Source: Lepturacanthus savala (lineage: Eukaryota; Chordata; Actinopteri; Scombriformes; Trichiuridae). From it: DNA of 64,000 nucleotides. Numbering within the stretch: the first letter of the stretch is position 1; the number at the start of each line of letters is the position of its first letter. The notes under the pieces are model-generated. The model saw only the letters and a list, made by a program, of their open reading frames with translations. It was not told the origin of the DNA and did no database searches. Of this stretch, positions 37,601 to 48,920 are shown piece by piece. The stretch covers positions 11,740,017-11,804,016 of the forward strand of contig CM060469.1 of the NCBI GenBank assembly GCA_030544235.1, in the 5' to 3' direction. The position numbers and the translations under genes were made by a program.

Positions 37601-40600
37601 ACCTCCTACTTTCCTGCTTCACAACACAGATCCATTCATTTATATGCCTAATCGGGTTCCAGAGGCAGGGCAAACAAAAACAATGCCTAATTGGTCAATG
37701 AGAGGTTCTGGTATGTAATAACTGTAAAAGGGATCAATCGAAGACAGCTGTGTTGTTTTGGCAGTAGGCCTCCCACATTTCTTATTGATTAGCTGATTGT
37801 AGAGGATGCTAATAAAGACAATTCTATCGGTGAAAGTGAAGTCATGAGACATGAAAGCAGTGCAGTTTAGTGTTAAGCTTTAAAACAACAGTGATCTGTA
37901 GGAAATATCTCAAATATCTCATTTAGGAGCCCTATTGGGCACTGTAATAAAATCAGTAAGGGGAACTTTGTAAAATTAACTTGTATGGATGTACTGTATA
38001 TATCTGCTGATAAGAATTAATTGAAATCTTCGATCTGTGTAAGATAACAAATTAAAAGTAATTCAAATCGATATCATAGACTATTTTCCTCATGTCTGTG
38101 GTTATAATCAGGCAAAGCGGTTGCATTTATACTGCACACAATTTCACTTTTCAGAACCATTAATTTTACAGTGTTTGATTGTTACAAAAGTAGGCTTGTG
38201 GGTTGCAGACTAATTTATGCAGACGACAATTGATTTTTGGATAGAGCACATTATTCAAATAGTGACTCAAGTCCAGAAGACACTGTTGAAAACATACTGC
38301 TCCTTCATACTCCACTGGCCAATGCCCTAAACCCACAGACTTTTATTGACCTGCAATTGGCAGGCGAGGCAAAGTGAAACTAGAGTGTTATTCGCTGATG
38401 TGAGCTTTGGCTTCCTGTCAACAAGACCACTTAAAAGTCTTATTACCACCATGGTTTCTACATAAAGCTCTGTGTAACAGGGACACATTAATGGATACCA
38501 CAGGTCAAACCATTATGAAAGCATCAAACATGGATCCAAAAAATTGTCAGTAAATAATGATGATAAGAGTTAAATTATGAGAACAGAAAATATATATCTA
38601 CAGAAATCAAAATCAGTTCAAGACATTGCATCATCAGCAGTGATAAACATCCCAGCACACGTAAACTCAGACTGCAGTGAACTATGCTCTTGCCAGGCCT
38701 CCTAGGGAGGCCATTATTTGCCTTGCTTAGCAACAAATTGAAGACTTCAGCTTGTCATTACAACAGACAAGAACCCAAATTAGGAAGTACTCTATGATGG
38801 AGAGGTGGGAGATGAAGACCAACAGATGTTGAATGTAAGAAAGGGAAGTTCCAAGACAGAGCAGAAAGGGGAGAGGGAAAAAATGATGGGAGGAGATGGA
38901 GGGATAAAAAAAAAAGCTAATCACAAAAAAGGGACAGGCAAAAATGAACAGATAAAAGGAGACAGGAATATTTACCTTTCTATCAGTTCAGTTAAAGTTA
39001 TGGGTTATATGGGAGTAGAGAGTAATAAGGAGTGAACTCAGTCTCAACTTTATGACCTGGAAAAACTAAGTTAGAATAAAACCTTACAGAGAAAACAACT
39101 GACTTTGAGATAAAGTTGTGATAAACTCTAGCTGAAGATTTGCTTATAATAGAGTATATACGTCAACTGTGAATGAATACATGTGAAAACAGAAAAATAC
39201 TGATCAGCATGATTCATTAGCTTGTTAATTACGTCATTTGTGTAGCAAATTTAATTTCAGGAGAAAATGTACAGCCTTTTGATCAGTTTTTTTTCTGGGA
39301 TTATAATCAAACAGCCTTGTTTTAATTATCTGTGTTATTTCACAATTCTGATGAGTTTATCATAAAAGTTTCATGTTCTTTCTTTTGGCAAACTAAGTAG
39401 CTTCTTGGTTCACTTCATGACCATCATGAAATGTCTTGATTAGAGAACATCTTGTTCAAAAAGAGAACAGCATAACCGATCGTATTAAACATGGTAACGC
39501 CTGCCAATTATGAGTAAGAGAGCACATAAAAATGAAATACCTATGAATATTTTACTTTGAAACTATTACATTTTATTAAAATATTCCAAAAAATAAGAAG
39601 ATACTGTTCCATATTCTCTACACCCCATAGCAACTATTTGTTGCTTAAAGAAACTTATAAGATGAACAGATTTATGAGGAATCCTCTGTCAAAGCAAAGT
39701 TACAGTATAACATATTTAGAAAGGAAATGTTGTTCCCTTTATATCAATTGTAAAGCTTCTTTTCTTTTGACTTCTGACATTTCTGAATGATAAAGACAGA
39801 CCCATAAATACATAGGAAGCTGTGTCTAAAGAATTGACTGGTACTGTATAAAAAATAAAGACGTAGTTAAAGTTTATGCAAATCTATTCATTAAATACTC
39901 CTAATTAATGTATCTCATTTGTAATTGTACTCATTGTTCCTTTTCTTAGGAGAAATGATTTTATAATTTTATGACAAATGCAACAAATATTTAACTGAAG
40001 GAATTTCTGTCAGTAGACCAGCTAACGTCTTTATGTCAAATACCTCACTGGAGTGACAGTTACCAGTGGAAACTATTGGCCAGATGTTGCTTTCCTGCCT
40101 GTGACAAAGCACTCCCTAGTCTGTATGGCTTATTCAAGCAATTGCTCTTTCTGACATCGTGATTGGAGTCTGACTTTACTCTGATTAAATCTCAAGATTT
40201 GTTACTGGCAAAAAAGAAAACCTTTGTCCAAAAGAAACAAAAAAAAAAACATTTTCATTTTACAGCCTAGCTTTTTATCTGATAACTGTAACAAGGAGTA
40301 ATATTATAAGAGATGTGTGTGAGTGTATATATGTTGCATGTGTATTTTCCAGAAGGGGGTCTGATGTTCCCCACAAGGTCCAATTACTCAAGCTGCATCG
40401 AGTCAGTGGCGTCTCTGTCTGCATCAAAGCTGATTCAAATCTAATGGCCTCACAGGGCCTCACTCACACAACAGGCAAACAAAAACACTCCAACGACCCA
40501 AACAAAACAGCAATCAGTAAATGACCACCACAACTTCACATACGTGACAGATATGTATCCAGCTTGAACCCTCGGGTGAACTAAGACAGACGAAGGTGAC

Positions 40601-41904
40601 GATTGCCCCGAATAGATGGCACCGTCTGAACACTGGGTCATTCCAGCAGCTCTGCACTGTCACTCACTCTTTCCAGCTGTTAATTTCAGTAAGTTACTTT
40701 CAGTAAGAGATCTTTAAATCAGTCTGGCCTCTGAGGGAGTATAGGATTAGAAAAAGACTGTCTAAGTCAGGGATCTAGGAGACCGTTTTGGCTCCTGTCC
40801 CAATTGCTAGAATAAGCAGCATGCACTGCTAAGCACAAAAGTTGGCTCATGTAGATTTAGCCTTGAGTGCTTGTTGCTAAGGGACCACAAATAATTCTGT
40901 GCGAGAACCTCCCTGCCGAAGCAGGTGCAAAAATGAAGTTGTTCCAGATCTGTTGAATAAAACAATTGTTTCTTACTTCTAATTTACAACATAACCGTGT
41001 AAACTCTTTTTTAGTAGGACAAGTAGTGAATATAGTGTAGTGCACTGTGCTGCGTCAAATCCAACTCTGTACCTTGGATGCAGATCTGCTTGAAAGGCAG
41101 AATTCTTTTCTGTTTTGGGGCTGTAGATAAATCCACTCTTTCTTTAAGAGACTGATAGAGTTAAGCCCAGATGCACTGGCTCAGCAAATCCTTGTGCCTC
41201 GCTTCAAAATCAATACTAGCAGCTTTAAAATGATATAAGAATCATCAGGCTTAGCGAGCATATAACCATAGAAACAAATATGGCTCTGAATTCATTACAT
41301 CTGATGGTATCAATTCTGCTATGCCTTATTAGAACTCTGGCAGAGAAGCATTTCTTGCTACGCTGCTTTTAAATCTTCCTCGCTCCAGCTGTAGTCTACA
41401 AGTGCAATATAGATATTTCATGAGAGAGTTATTGCACATCTTCATCTGTCTCATCCCTCCATTTACAACCTTGTAGAACAAATACATGCCATCAACCATT
41501 TACATGTATTCTGTTAAACTATCCCATTTGGCAGAAGCTTTGCTTCAAGTCTGCAGAATTAAAAGAGGTTGCGTCATTAATTTCCCCACTCACTGAGATA
41601 TATAGAAAGCAACTGATGCATTAGATAGGAGCAGTGAGAAGCTGCATGTTTGACGAACTTCACCTCTGCAAGATTATACCATATGTAGCAGAATAACACC
41701 AGTATTTCAAAATTGTTATAAACTAAATTACAGGCTGAGATGGCAGCGCCCCCTCTCCAAAACCAGCCCCTCCTCTCTCTACCAGTAGTACCTGCCGGCA
41801 GTGAATCACATCAGCAGCAGAGGGAGGAAGACAGAGGACAGGGTGAAAGTCTGCTACTGTCTAGGTTGTTCATTCTTTTCAAACTTTACTCACTATTTTG
41901 AGGT

Positions 41905-42180
41905 CAGGAATATTATTTATTTTCATGACATTAGATTTGGAATTCTTGAAATCGGTCCAAGAACGGTTTCGAAAACAGCATAAATAGGCTATCGAGTTTC
42001 CATTTGCTCAAACTGGAGCAGAGACAATAAGCAACGGCTGCATTCGCTGTGGTTCTTCTTAAGAGACATTCCAATTAACCAGCTTTCACTTACATTTTTA
42101 GGACTATAGAGCCTTAGGAATTCAGACGTTTTGGAAATTTTGAAATCGTTCCAGTAATGTTTCCAATAACAGTGTAAATG
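41905..42180 (+). repeat. Diverged direct duplication
   Basis: A block containing GGAATTCTTGAAATCGGTCC and CGAAAACAGCATAAAT (from about 41938) recurs as GGAAATTTTGAAATCGTTCC and CCAATAACAGTGTAAAT (from about 42130). The spacing is about 190 bp, and each copy sits after a TTTTCATGACATTAG / TTTTTAGGACTATAG segment. It is probably an old tandem duplication. Confidence 0.4.
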
Positions 42181-42269
42181 CTAAGTCATTTTCCAGAGCG
42201 GAAGCAGCAAGCACTGTTTCCAGAGGCTCAAACATGTCACAAATAAAAAACAAATAAACATAAAATAAC

Positions 42270-42783
42270 CTGGGTGCATAAATATGCACACCTTTAAAGT
42301 AATACTTTCATTACATCATTGTGGCACATCATGATATGGCAATATTGGCCCACTCTTCTTTGCAAAACCTGCTGTTCATAGCCCTCTTCAGATTATCTCA
42401 CAGATGTTTGATCGAATTCAGCTCTCACCTCTGACTGGGCTGTTCAAAAACTTCAATCTTATTCTAGTGAATCCATTCTTTTGTTGATTTGGATATGATC
42501 TTTTGGTCAAGATGAACTTCCTCTTGATAAAGTCTAAATTTTAAAGTTTAAATCTGAACACATCCACATTGCCAGTTCTAAGGGGGTGTGCACACTTATG
42601 CAACCTCCTTATCCCAGTTGTTTATTTTTACTTCACCTCCCTGAACGACTTCAGTTTGTTATTCGTTTGCCTTGTACAAGTTATAGGTCAAAGATGGAAA
42701 AAATTGTGAAATTTATCTTTTTTTTCCACATCACAAAAACCTGGCATTTTAATAGAGGTGTATAGACTTTTATACCCACTGTA
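42270..42783 (-). mobile_element. Internally deleted Tc1-type transposon, minus orientation
   Basis: A copy of about 510 bp of the same Tc1 subfamily as 24924-26388, reversed. The right end reads, inward, CAGTGGGTATAAAAGTCTAT, ACACCTCTATTAAAATGCCAGG and TTTTTGTGATGTGG. The left end is GGGTGCATAAATATGCACACC. On the minus strand the left half (about 42530-42270) encodes transposase C-terminal remnants: a KEWIH-type segment, then PSQR, SIKHL, LKRAMNSR, EEWANIAIS and GVHIYA, broken by several stops. The N-terminal two-thirds of the gene is missing. Confidence 0.85.
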
Positions 42784-44099
42784 CATCCTTTGTTGATTCA
42801 GTTTTCAGTAGTACAGGATAATTGGACAGCTAGAGGGCCCTCCAGCCAGTTGAAGCAGAAAAAAGGCAAATTGCTTCTTGAGGTTTTCTAAGCCCCCAAG
42901 GTTAATGTATGGAAATTTCAGTCCCTCAGCTTTTTCATGTTTGTCTGTGGTGCTGGCTCAGATATCAGGGGCTCAAACCAAAAGAGGGAGTACGTAGTGG
43001 TCATAATACAACCATGACATGTATGAAAAGTTTACTTGCTGTGAGAATGCGCATGGCATAGCATGAGCTGTACAGCAGTCATCGGAAATTACAGCCCACA
43101 CTGCAAACTGTTGCCCAGTACGCCAAGTGGCAATGTAAAAAGCATTGAAATTTACTAAATATTACAGAACAATATGCCTTCCCCATTAAGTGGCCCATGA
43201 AAAAAACATGTCATGCATTAGCACAGACTGGCTTTTGATATAGAATGGTTTACTTATTTGATTGCATTTATAAACATTCTATTGTTTTTTCGTATCCCTC
43301 AATATTATTCACCTGTTTTATCTTCTCCGTACCTTTAATTGCACCAACCTGTATGGAACATGCTATACAAATGCAGTTTTGATAGTTTTTTGTGTTGTGT
43401 AAAATTAATAAACATTCTGCTAAATACAAAATCATTATGCCTACTGATACACCATGAGAGGCTGTATTTATATTCATTTGCATAGTCGTTTAGAGGAGGA
43501 GTAGGTGGCTTGCGGACATGTGCTTAAATTTACATTTATTGAAATGTATCAAGGTAAGGTGCACAGGAACTGGAACGAGCACATGTTTTAAGACATGTGG
43601 AGGTGACTGCATGTGCATGTTTCTCATTTTCTGGTTATGCCCTCTTTCAGTAGGAGAGCTGCACTACCATTGATACATGAGGCCCTGGATTTTCAGGATG
43701 AGTAGTACTGATATGGAATTTCAGGGCCAACAACAACCTAATTAATATTGTAGGTATTATGGCCAATACTCATAAGAAAAAAATATTGAAACCAATAATT
43801 TATTAGTGCAAGTTGCACATGACAGCTTGAGTGATGTTTTATCCATATATATCAAGATTGATCAGTATCCAAGTTTTCTACCTCTCCACTACTTTTTTTA
43901 ATGCAGAATTTATAAATTTGCATAAAAATAGGGGATTTCAGGCAAAGCCCAAAGTTACGTTTTCACTCTCACTATATCTCACTACTAATATTTATTGGCT
44001 GAAATTATTGAAACAATAGCTATCATTACATTTACTTGTGTCGACCAGTCATATGTTAGAAATCAATGCACTGCAAAATAGACTTCTTGTTATGCTGTC
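42784..44099. other. Intron 2 segment without recognised features
   Basis: AT-rich sequence between the short Tc1 copy and the LTR-like tract. No exon or repeat was recognised. Confidence 0.55.
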
Positions 44100-44588
44100 A
44101 TCTAGATGACACCTGCTGGTGTTGCCCTGTATGTTCCCCACCCTCCACCTCTGCCACTCAATCTGGTCTACCTGCCTGCCACTCACACCTGTTCCTCCTC
44201 TGCAATCAAACACCCGTTTGTTCCAGTTCATTACCAGCCGGTATTTCAACCCTCCCCTGATCTTCACTCCCTGCTGAACCGTCTCTCAGTCAACACGGTT
44301 TGTTAGCACAGAGAATCTAGCCTTTTGATATTGAAGTCATTTTGCAAGTTATGTATTTCGCCTGTCCTTGGATTTTCACCTCCTGCTTCCTTGTGCCACT
44401 CCAGCCTACTTGCCTGCCAGCCACCTATGTGAGCAGATCACCTTCACCGGAGCCTCCTTTCTACCATCCTCTCCAATATTTCAGACCTCAACCCACCTTC
44501 CCTAGGATCACATTATTTGATAAACTGAGTTCTCCCCTTTCCACTGTGCCCATGTCTGGGTTTGGGATTACCTGCAGAGCGTGACACT
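44100..44588 (+). mobile_element. Possible LTR-retrotransposon (Gypsy-like LTR) remnant
   Basis: A C/T-rich, GC-richer block that stands out from its surroundings and ends GTTTGGGATTACCTGCAGAG followed by CGTGACA. That ending is reminiscent of teleost Gypsy LTRs. It has an internal diverged duplication: CTACCTGCCTGCCACTCACA near 44170 recurs as CTACTTGCCTGCCAGCCACC near 44407. There is no protease, RT or integrase sequence around it, so at most a solo or degraded LTR. Class is uncertain. Confidence 0.3.
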
Positions 44589-44734
44589 TTTAGTGTTTTC
44601 TCATTTCATAGGTTCATGCAGATCATAGCATGACCAGGCTTGCCTACCTGCTGGCAGACCACCAGATGCTGTGGTCCAGCTTGATATCCTTTGCTATGAG
44701 TCATATTTCTTATAGTATTATAGTCAAGGCAGAA

Positions 44735-44936
44735 AGCCTCTCACCTAGAGCCAGGTTCTGTTTAAAATTTCTTCTATTTTTTTTTTCTTCCTATCAACAA
44801 GTGCTTGCTCATGGGGGAATATTTGGTCTCTATAATATTGGAGTAGGGTCTAGACCTGTTCAATATGAAAAGTGTCATGAGACAAGTGTTGGCGCTGACT
44901 TCAGCTCTACATAAATAAAATTGACTTGACAATACA
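44735..44936 (+). mobile_element. LINE 3' tail (teleost L2/Rex-like)
   Basis: It contains CACCTAGAGCCAGGTTCTGT, CAAGTGCTTGCTCATGGGGG, GAATATTTGGTCTCTATAAT and GACCTGTTCAATATGAAAAG. It ends TACATAAATAAAATTGACTTGAC, the ATTGA-type tail of an abundant fish LINE. It is heavily 5'-truncated and has no coding sequence. Confidence 0.8.
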
Positions 44937-47900
44937 TCACAAATCTGTTCAGGTTTGTTAGCCGCATGACAGATTTGTTTGGAGCTGACAGATACAGACA
45001 TCTCAATACTGAGAGAATACTCAGAGGAGGAATAAGAATGAAACAATTTAAAAACAAGGATTGAGATATCATACTCCACTAAACTGTTGTATATCCCAAA
45101 TATTTTATGCTTCTCCCTCACAATCTCTGTCTCTAGGGAAACTTTGAAGAAAAAAAAGTTACTGAGCACTGAGAAAAATGGATGTGAATCTGTGAGCAGA
45201 TAATGAGACTGGCAGTTAAGAGGCATGCATAAATTGATCAGTTCTTATGGCCAAGGCAGATATTTTATTTATGCAGCACTTGTGGTATTAGACACCTTTC
45301 TGGCCATCAAAGGAATTATAAATCAAGGCATCAACTCTACAAAGGCATAAAACAATGGTCTCTCTTAACCTCAAGTAATAATTGAGATTTACATTATAGA
45401 AAGAATGGATTTTCATTGTGGTACATATAAATGATATGGGCTTTTATTTCATCCACACTACATCTAAATATTGAAGCTAAGGCATTAAAATAGCCGATTA
45501 GATATACACATCTGCTGAACGCATTGCAAAATGCTACAAATCCGTAAACATCTCCTAATCATACTGCATCATAGTTTCACTATTCATACAAGGCCCTTTA
45601 CTGTATAAAAAGCAATACATAAATATATGAATCCATCTATTTGTCTTAACATCACAAGAAAAGCATTTCTGACGGTACATTAGGTCAAGCACAGAGGATA
45701 AATAACAGTCACAGCTTTCCAACTTTTACTTTCATTTCAAACCCTCCTTTCCAGTAAAGACTATCAGAGGTTAGGACCCTTGAGATCTTTTCCTCCCTTT
45801 CTTCCCCCACATGTCAGTCTCTTTTACTATCCACTGCTCCCCTCCCTGTCTCTTCCTATTCCAGTCCCCATGGCACAGCGGATATATACAGCTCTGGATA
45901 GTTTTCCTTTCATTCTGGTGAATAGTTTCATGTGTCTCAGTCTCTAATAATCAAATAAGTCTTCCATGACATGCAGAGTCACAGAGGGACTGACTGAAAA
46001 GATTTACGGGCTGTACCTGTGCAGCCAAAATCAAATCTGTCAGTTTTATTGAATTAGATGAATCAGTCCAATTCTGGAAATATAGCTGATTTCAGGCCTT
46101 TGGCTCTTGAAGAGATTAACATTAAAGCTGTTATGAACATCTCAGAGATACAAAGAATTATCAAAATTAATGTTAAATTCAAGTACTTTTTGAAACAGAT
46201 TATTTGTGTTACAACTTCACATTAATTAATGTTTTGGGACATGCCACTTGGCATAATATTACCCATATGTTTTTTTTCATGCAGGTTGATACCTTTTGCA
46301 GATGTAACAATTTGTGGGACAAACATGATAAATTGTACTGAGGCTTAAGGCCAGGATGATTATGTAGCGTCAATTTTTCAGCCAACAGACACTTTGGTAA
46401 GTCCCTCTATGCTGATTTTCTTCCAACAGAGGAGGTTGAACTGTGAATTTTAGGTCAACACAAAAATCAATTCACTTTTATGAAAAATTTCAAGTTTGTA
46501 GCTACTGTGGTGTATTATGTGTTACTATTAATGTAACTCCCATTATCCCCCCCCTTCAAATCAAAGGCCTTTCAACACTTGCTGTAATCTGGTTCTTACA
46601 TCTTTAAATTTTATTTAAATAGAAAGTCTTGAGATGCATATTTAAAACATATCAATATCTTGATTGAAAGAAAGAGAAAAGCCGTCCAGTCTATGGATTA
46701 AGTTCATTAATCACCAACCTTCCCTTCCTTGCTACACAATCCACTACCTGTACACTAAAATCACTGCGATCACAAAGACAAACATAATATGACTTTGTTG
46801 GGCCTCATGCAGACACATGGGCCTCGAACAAATCACAGATGTGTTGAAACCACAGATGACGTACATATAACACTAAACTGTGCTTTTACAAATGCCAGTT
46901 TTTTCTCAACTGAGCAGTTATAAATATTTCAGTAAAACCACATATCACAACAGTTTAAAAACTTCTGAGAACAATTTAAAAACAATTGAAGAAGTATGCC
47001 TCTTGTTTCATTCATTCTATGTATTACATTCATATTCTAATCCACAGAAGCTTTATGAGACAAACATAAATCCTCAGTGCTGTGTTCACCAAATGAAGAA
47101 TGATCTATTACATCGAAAGTCTTCGAAACAGTGGATAAAATGTTACAAATATTAGTTGACAGAAGAGGGTAAGTAGAGTATAACACACTCCTGAAAAACA
47201 AACATCACAAAAAAAAAAAGTTCAGAAATTTCTGTTTGGTAGATTATTTCTGTTGTAACAAGGTTTATAGGCAATATATTTTATACTATTGGAAAGCCTG
47301 TTTATTTCCCTTTTAAATAGTGCCAAAGGAACATGCATTTGTGGGATGAGCAGTACAGCTGAGTATGTGGGTTGCACTCATGTTAAATTTGCCAAATCCG
47401 TAACTGTCAATGCCAAACATCTTATTTTGCTGTTGCTATTGACTTGTTTAGTAGATTGGATGAGTGCAGTCTATAAGTAACAGGGAAGAAACAAAACATT
47501 GTTACACAAACAGTCAGTAGAATGCAGAGGAAGCCACAGCAGTCTGGCACCTCTTCCTCCTGCTGATCAACAGCCTGGTCACACACTACTACGGGATGGC
47601 ACTCCACTCCTTAACCAGGATATATTGCAGTTCATTCAACATGGTCGGTCACTCAAACAGCATGCCCTAGCTGATCCCATGTATGCCCACCCTAACACAC
47701 AAACTTCCCAACCCATTTACCACCAGTAAAACCCAGGCACATGTTATAAAATAATAAATCATGTATAATAAATAAAAAATGTATTTTCAGAGATTGTTTT
47801 AATGTAGTCAAATGAAAAATGTTGAAAATTCAATTGGATTGAGCAAGTAAAGTTGGTTATTAAATGTTTACTTGTGAAGGTTCTCAGTTTGACAAGAACA

Positions 47901-48376
47901 GAGCATCAGCTAATTATATGGATGGCTGACTTTTATAAGGTTGTGGCTCGTCACTCTTTTATTAAAGTCCTCTTCTTTCCTCCTCTTCTCCCTTCATTTC
48001 ACACTGTACAGATGAGAGAAAGGATCCGGGGTACAAGCTTTATTTGCACAAAAAGCAGAACACCGTGAAGATTATTTTTGCCCGTTACTCAGGGAATTGT
48101 GTTGTCACAGTCTTTCCTCTTCGAGTGAGCCAATACATATGGTCAGAGTACACAATATCAAAAACATGTGTGGTGTGGCCCTATTTTCTATTAATTACCT
48201 CTTCAATGATCCCCAAGTGGCCACATCACCTCATCTCCCTGGGCCAGTCCCTGCTGTCGTATGCCATCAACACTTCCACAACATACGAAACAACACAGTT
48301 CAGCACAGCAAACAGGCCGAAAAATCATGTGTACTCTAAAAACAAGACAGAATAGTCATGAGACTTCAGGTTAAAA

Positions 48377-48405
48377 AGGGCCACACCTAGTTCTGGTGTG
48401 GCCCT
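48377..48405. repeat. 11-bp perfect stem hairpin GGGCCACACC...GGTGTGGCCC
   Basis: The arms 48377-48387 and 48395-48405 are perfectly complementary around a 7-base loop (TAGTTCT). The right arm plus flank (TGGTGTGGCCCTATT) also occurs as an exact 15-base direct repeat at 48171-48185. It lies in the large intron; function is unknown. Confidence 0.7.
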
Positions 48406-48897
48406 ATTGTGCGCCCCCTCACTCCCCCGGTGGGAATCCACTCTACTTCAAAGTCAGATCAAACACTTTTTGTTCTTTCATTCACATCTACATCTTCAGT
48501 ATAAGCAGGAACGTATGTTCTACGCAGAGTCCTTAAGGAGTGGAGCTGCAGCATCAGCAGCCAAAGAGTAAAGGGTTAGAAAGTGCCGAGGGGAGTGTTC
48601 CAAAGCAACAATAACAGCCGCACACTGCCTCCACAACACCAATCATCAGATTCCTGCAGGAAAAAAAACACAGCTGAAGCACACAAAACTAGAGGTTCTT
48701 TGTGAGAAAAATCAAAAATATAGGAGTGTTCTGTGATACAAAGTGTTGTTTGGATAGAGGGGAAGCAGACTGAGTTGGACAGTGAAAGACAGAAGGAGCT
48801 GTTGGAAGAAGATGATAGACAGTTTGGCATTGGTATAGGAAAGCACTGTGAAGGGAGAAGCCAGAACCACTGTTGCATGTACTGATTTCCCACCATT

Positions 48898-48920
48898 CAC
48901 ACACACACACAGACACACAC
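48898..48920. repeat. (CA)n microsatellite with one GA interruption
   Basis: A simple repeat of about eleven dinucleotides, CACACACA then AGACACACAC. It explains the Val/Cys-rich minus-strand frames across this site. Confidence 0.9.

Larger units (their letters stand above)
30151..42269. other. Intron 2 central part: no gene recognised
   Basis: About 12 kb of AT-rich sequence without a recognisable exon. It contains an unassigned 105-codon frame (31325-31642) and a diverged duplication at about 41905-42180. The segment at about 41290-41660 is less AT-rich, has several TAAT and E-box-like sites, and is a possible conserved non-coding element. No large mobile element was identified. Confidence 0.6.

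Noticed and set aside
44774..45226. 150-codon minus-strand frame
   Set aside because: Its C-terminal part is the antisense of a LINE 3' tail, and the rest has no recognisable family.
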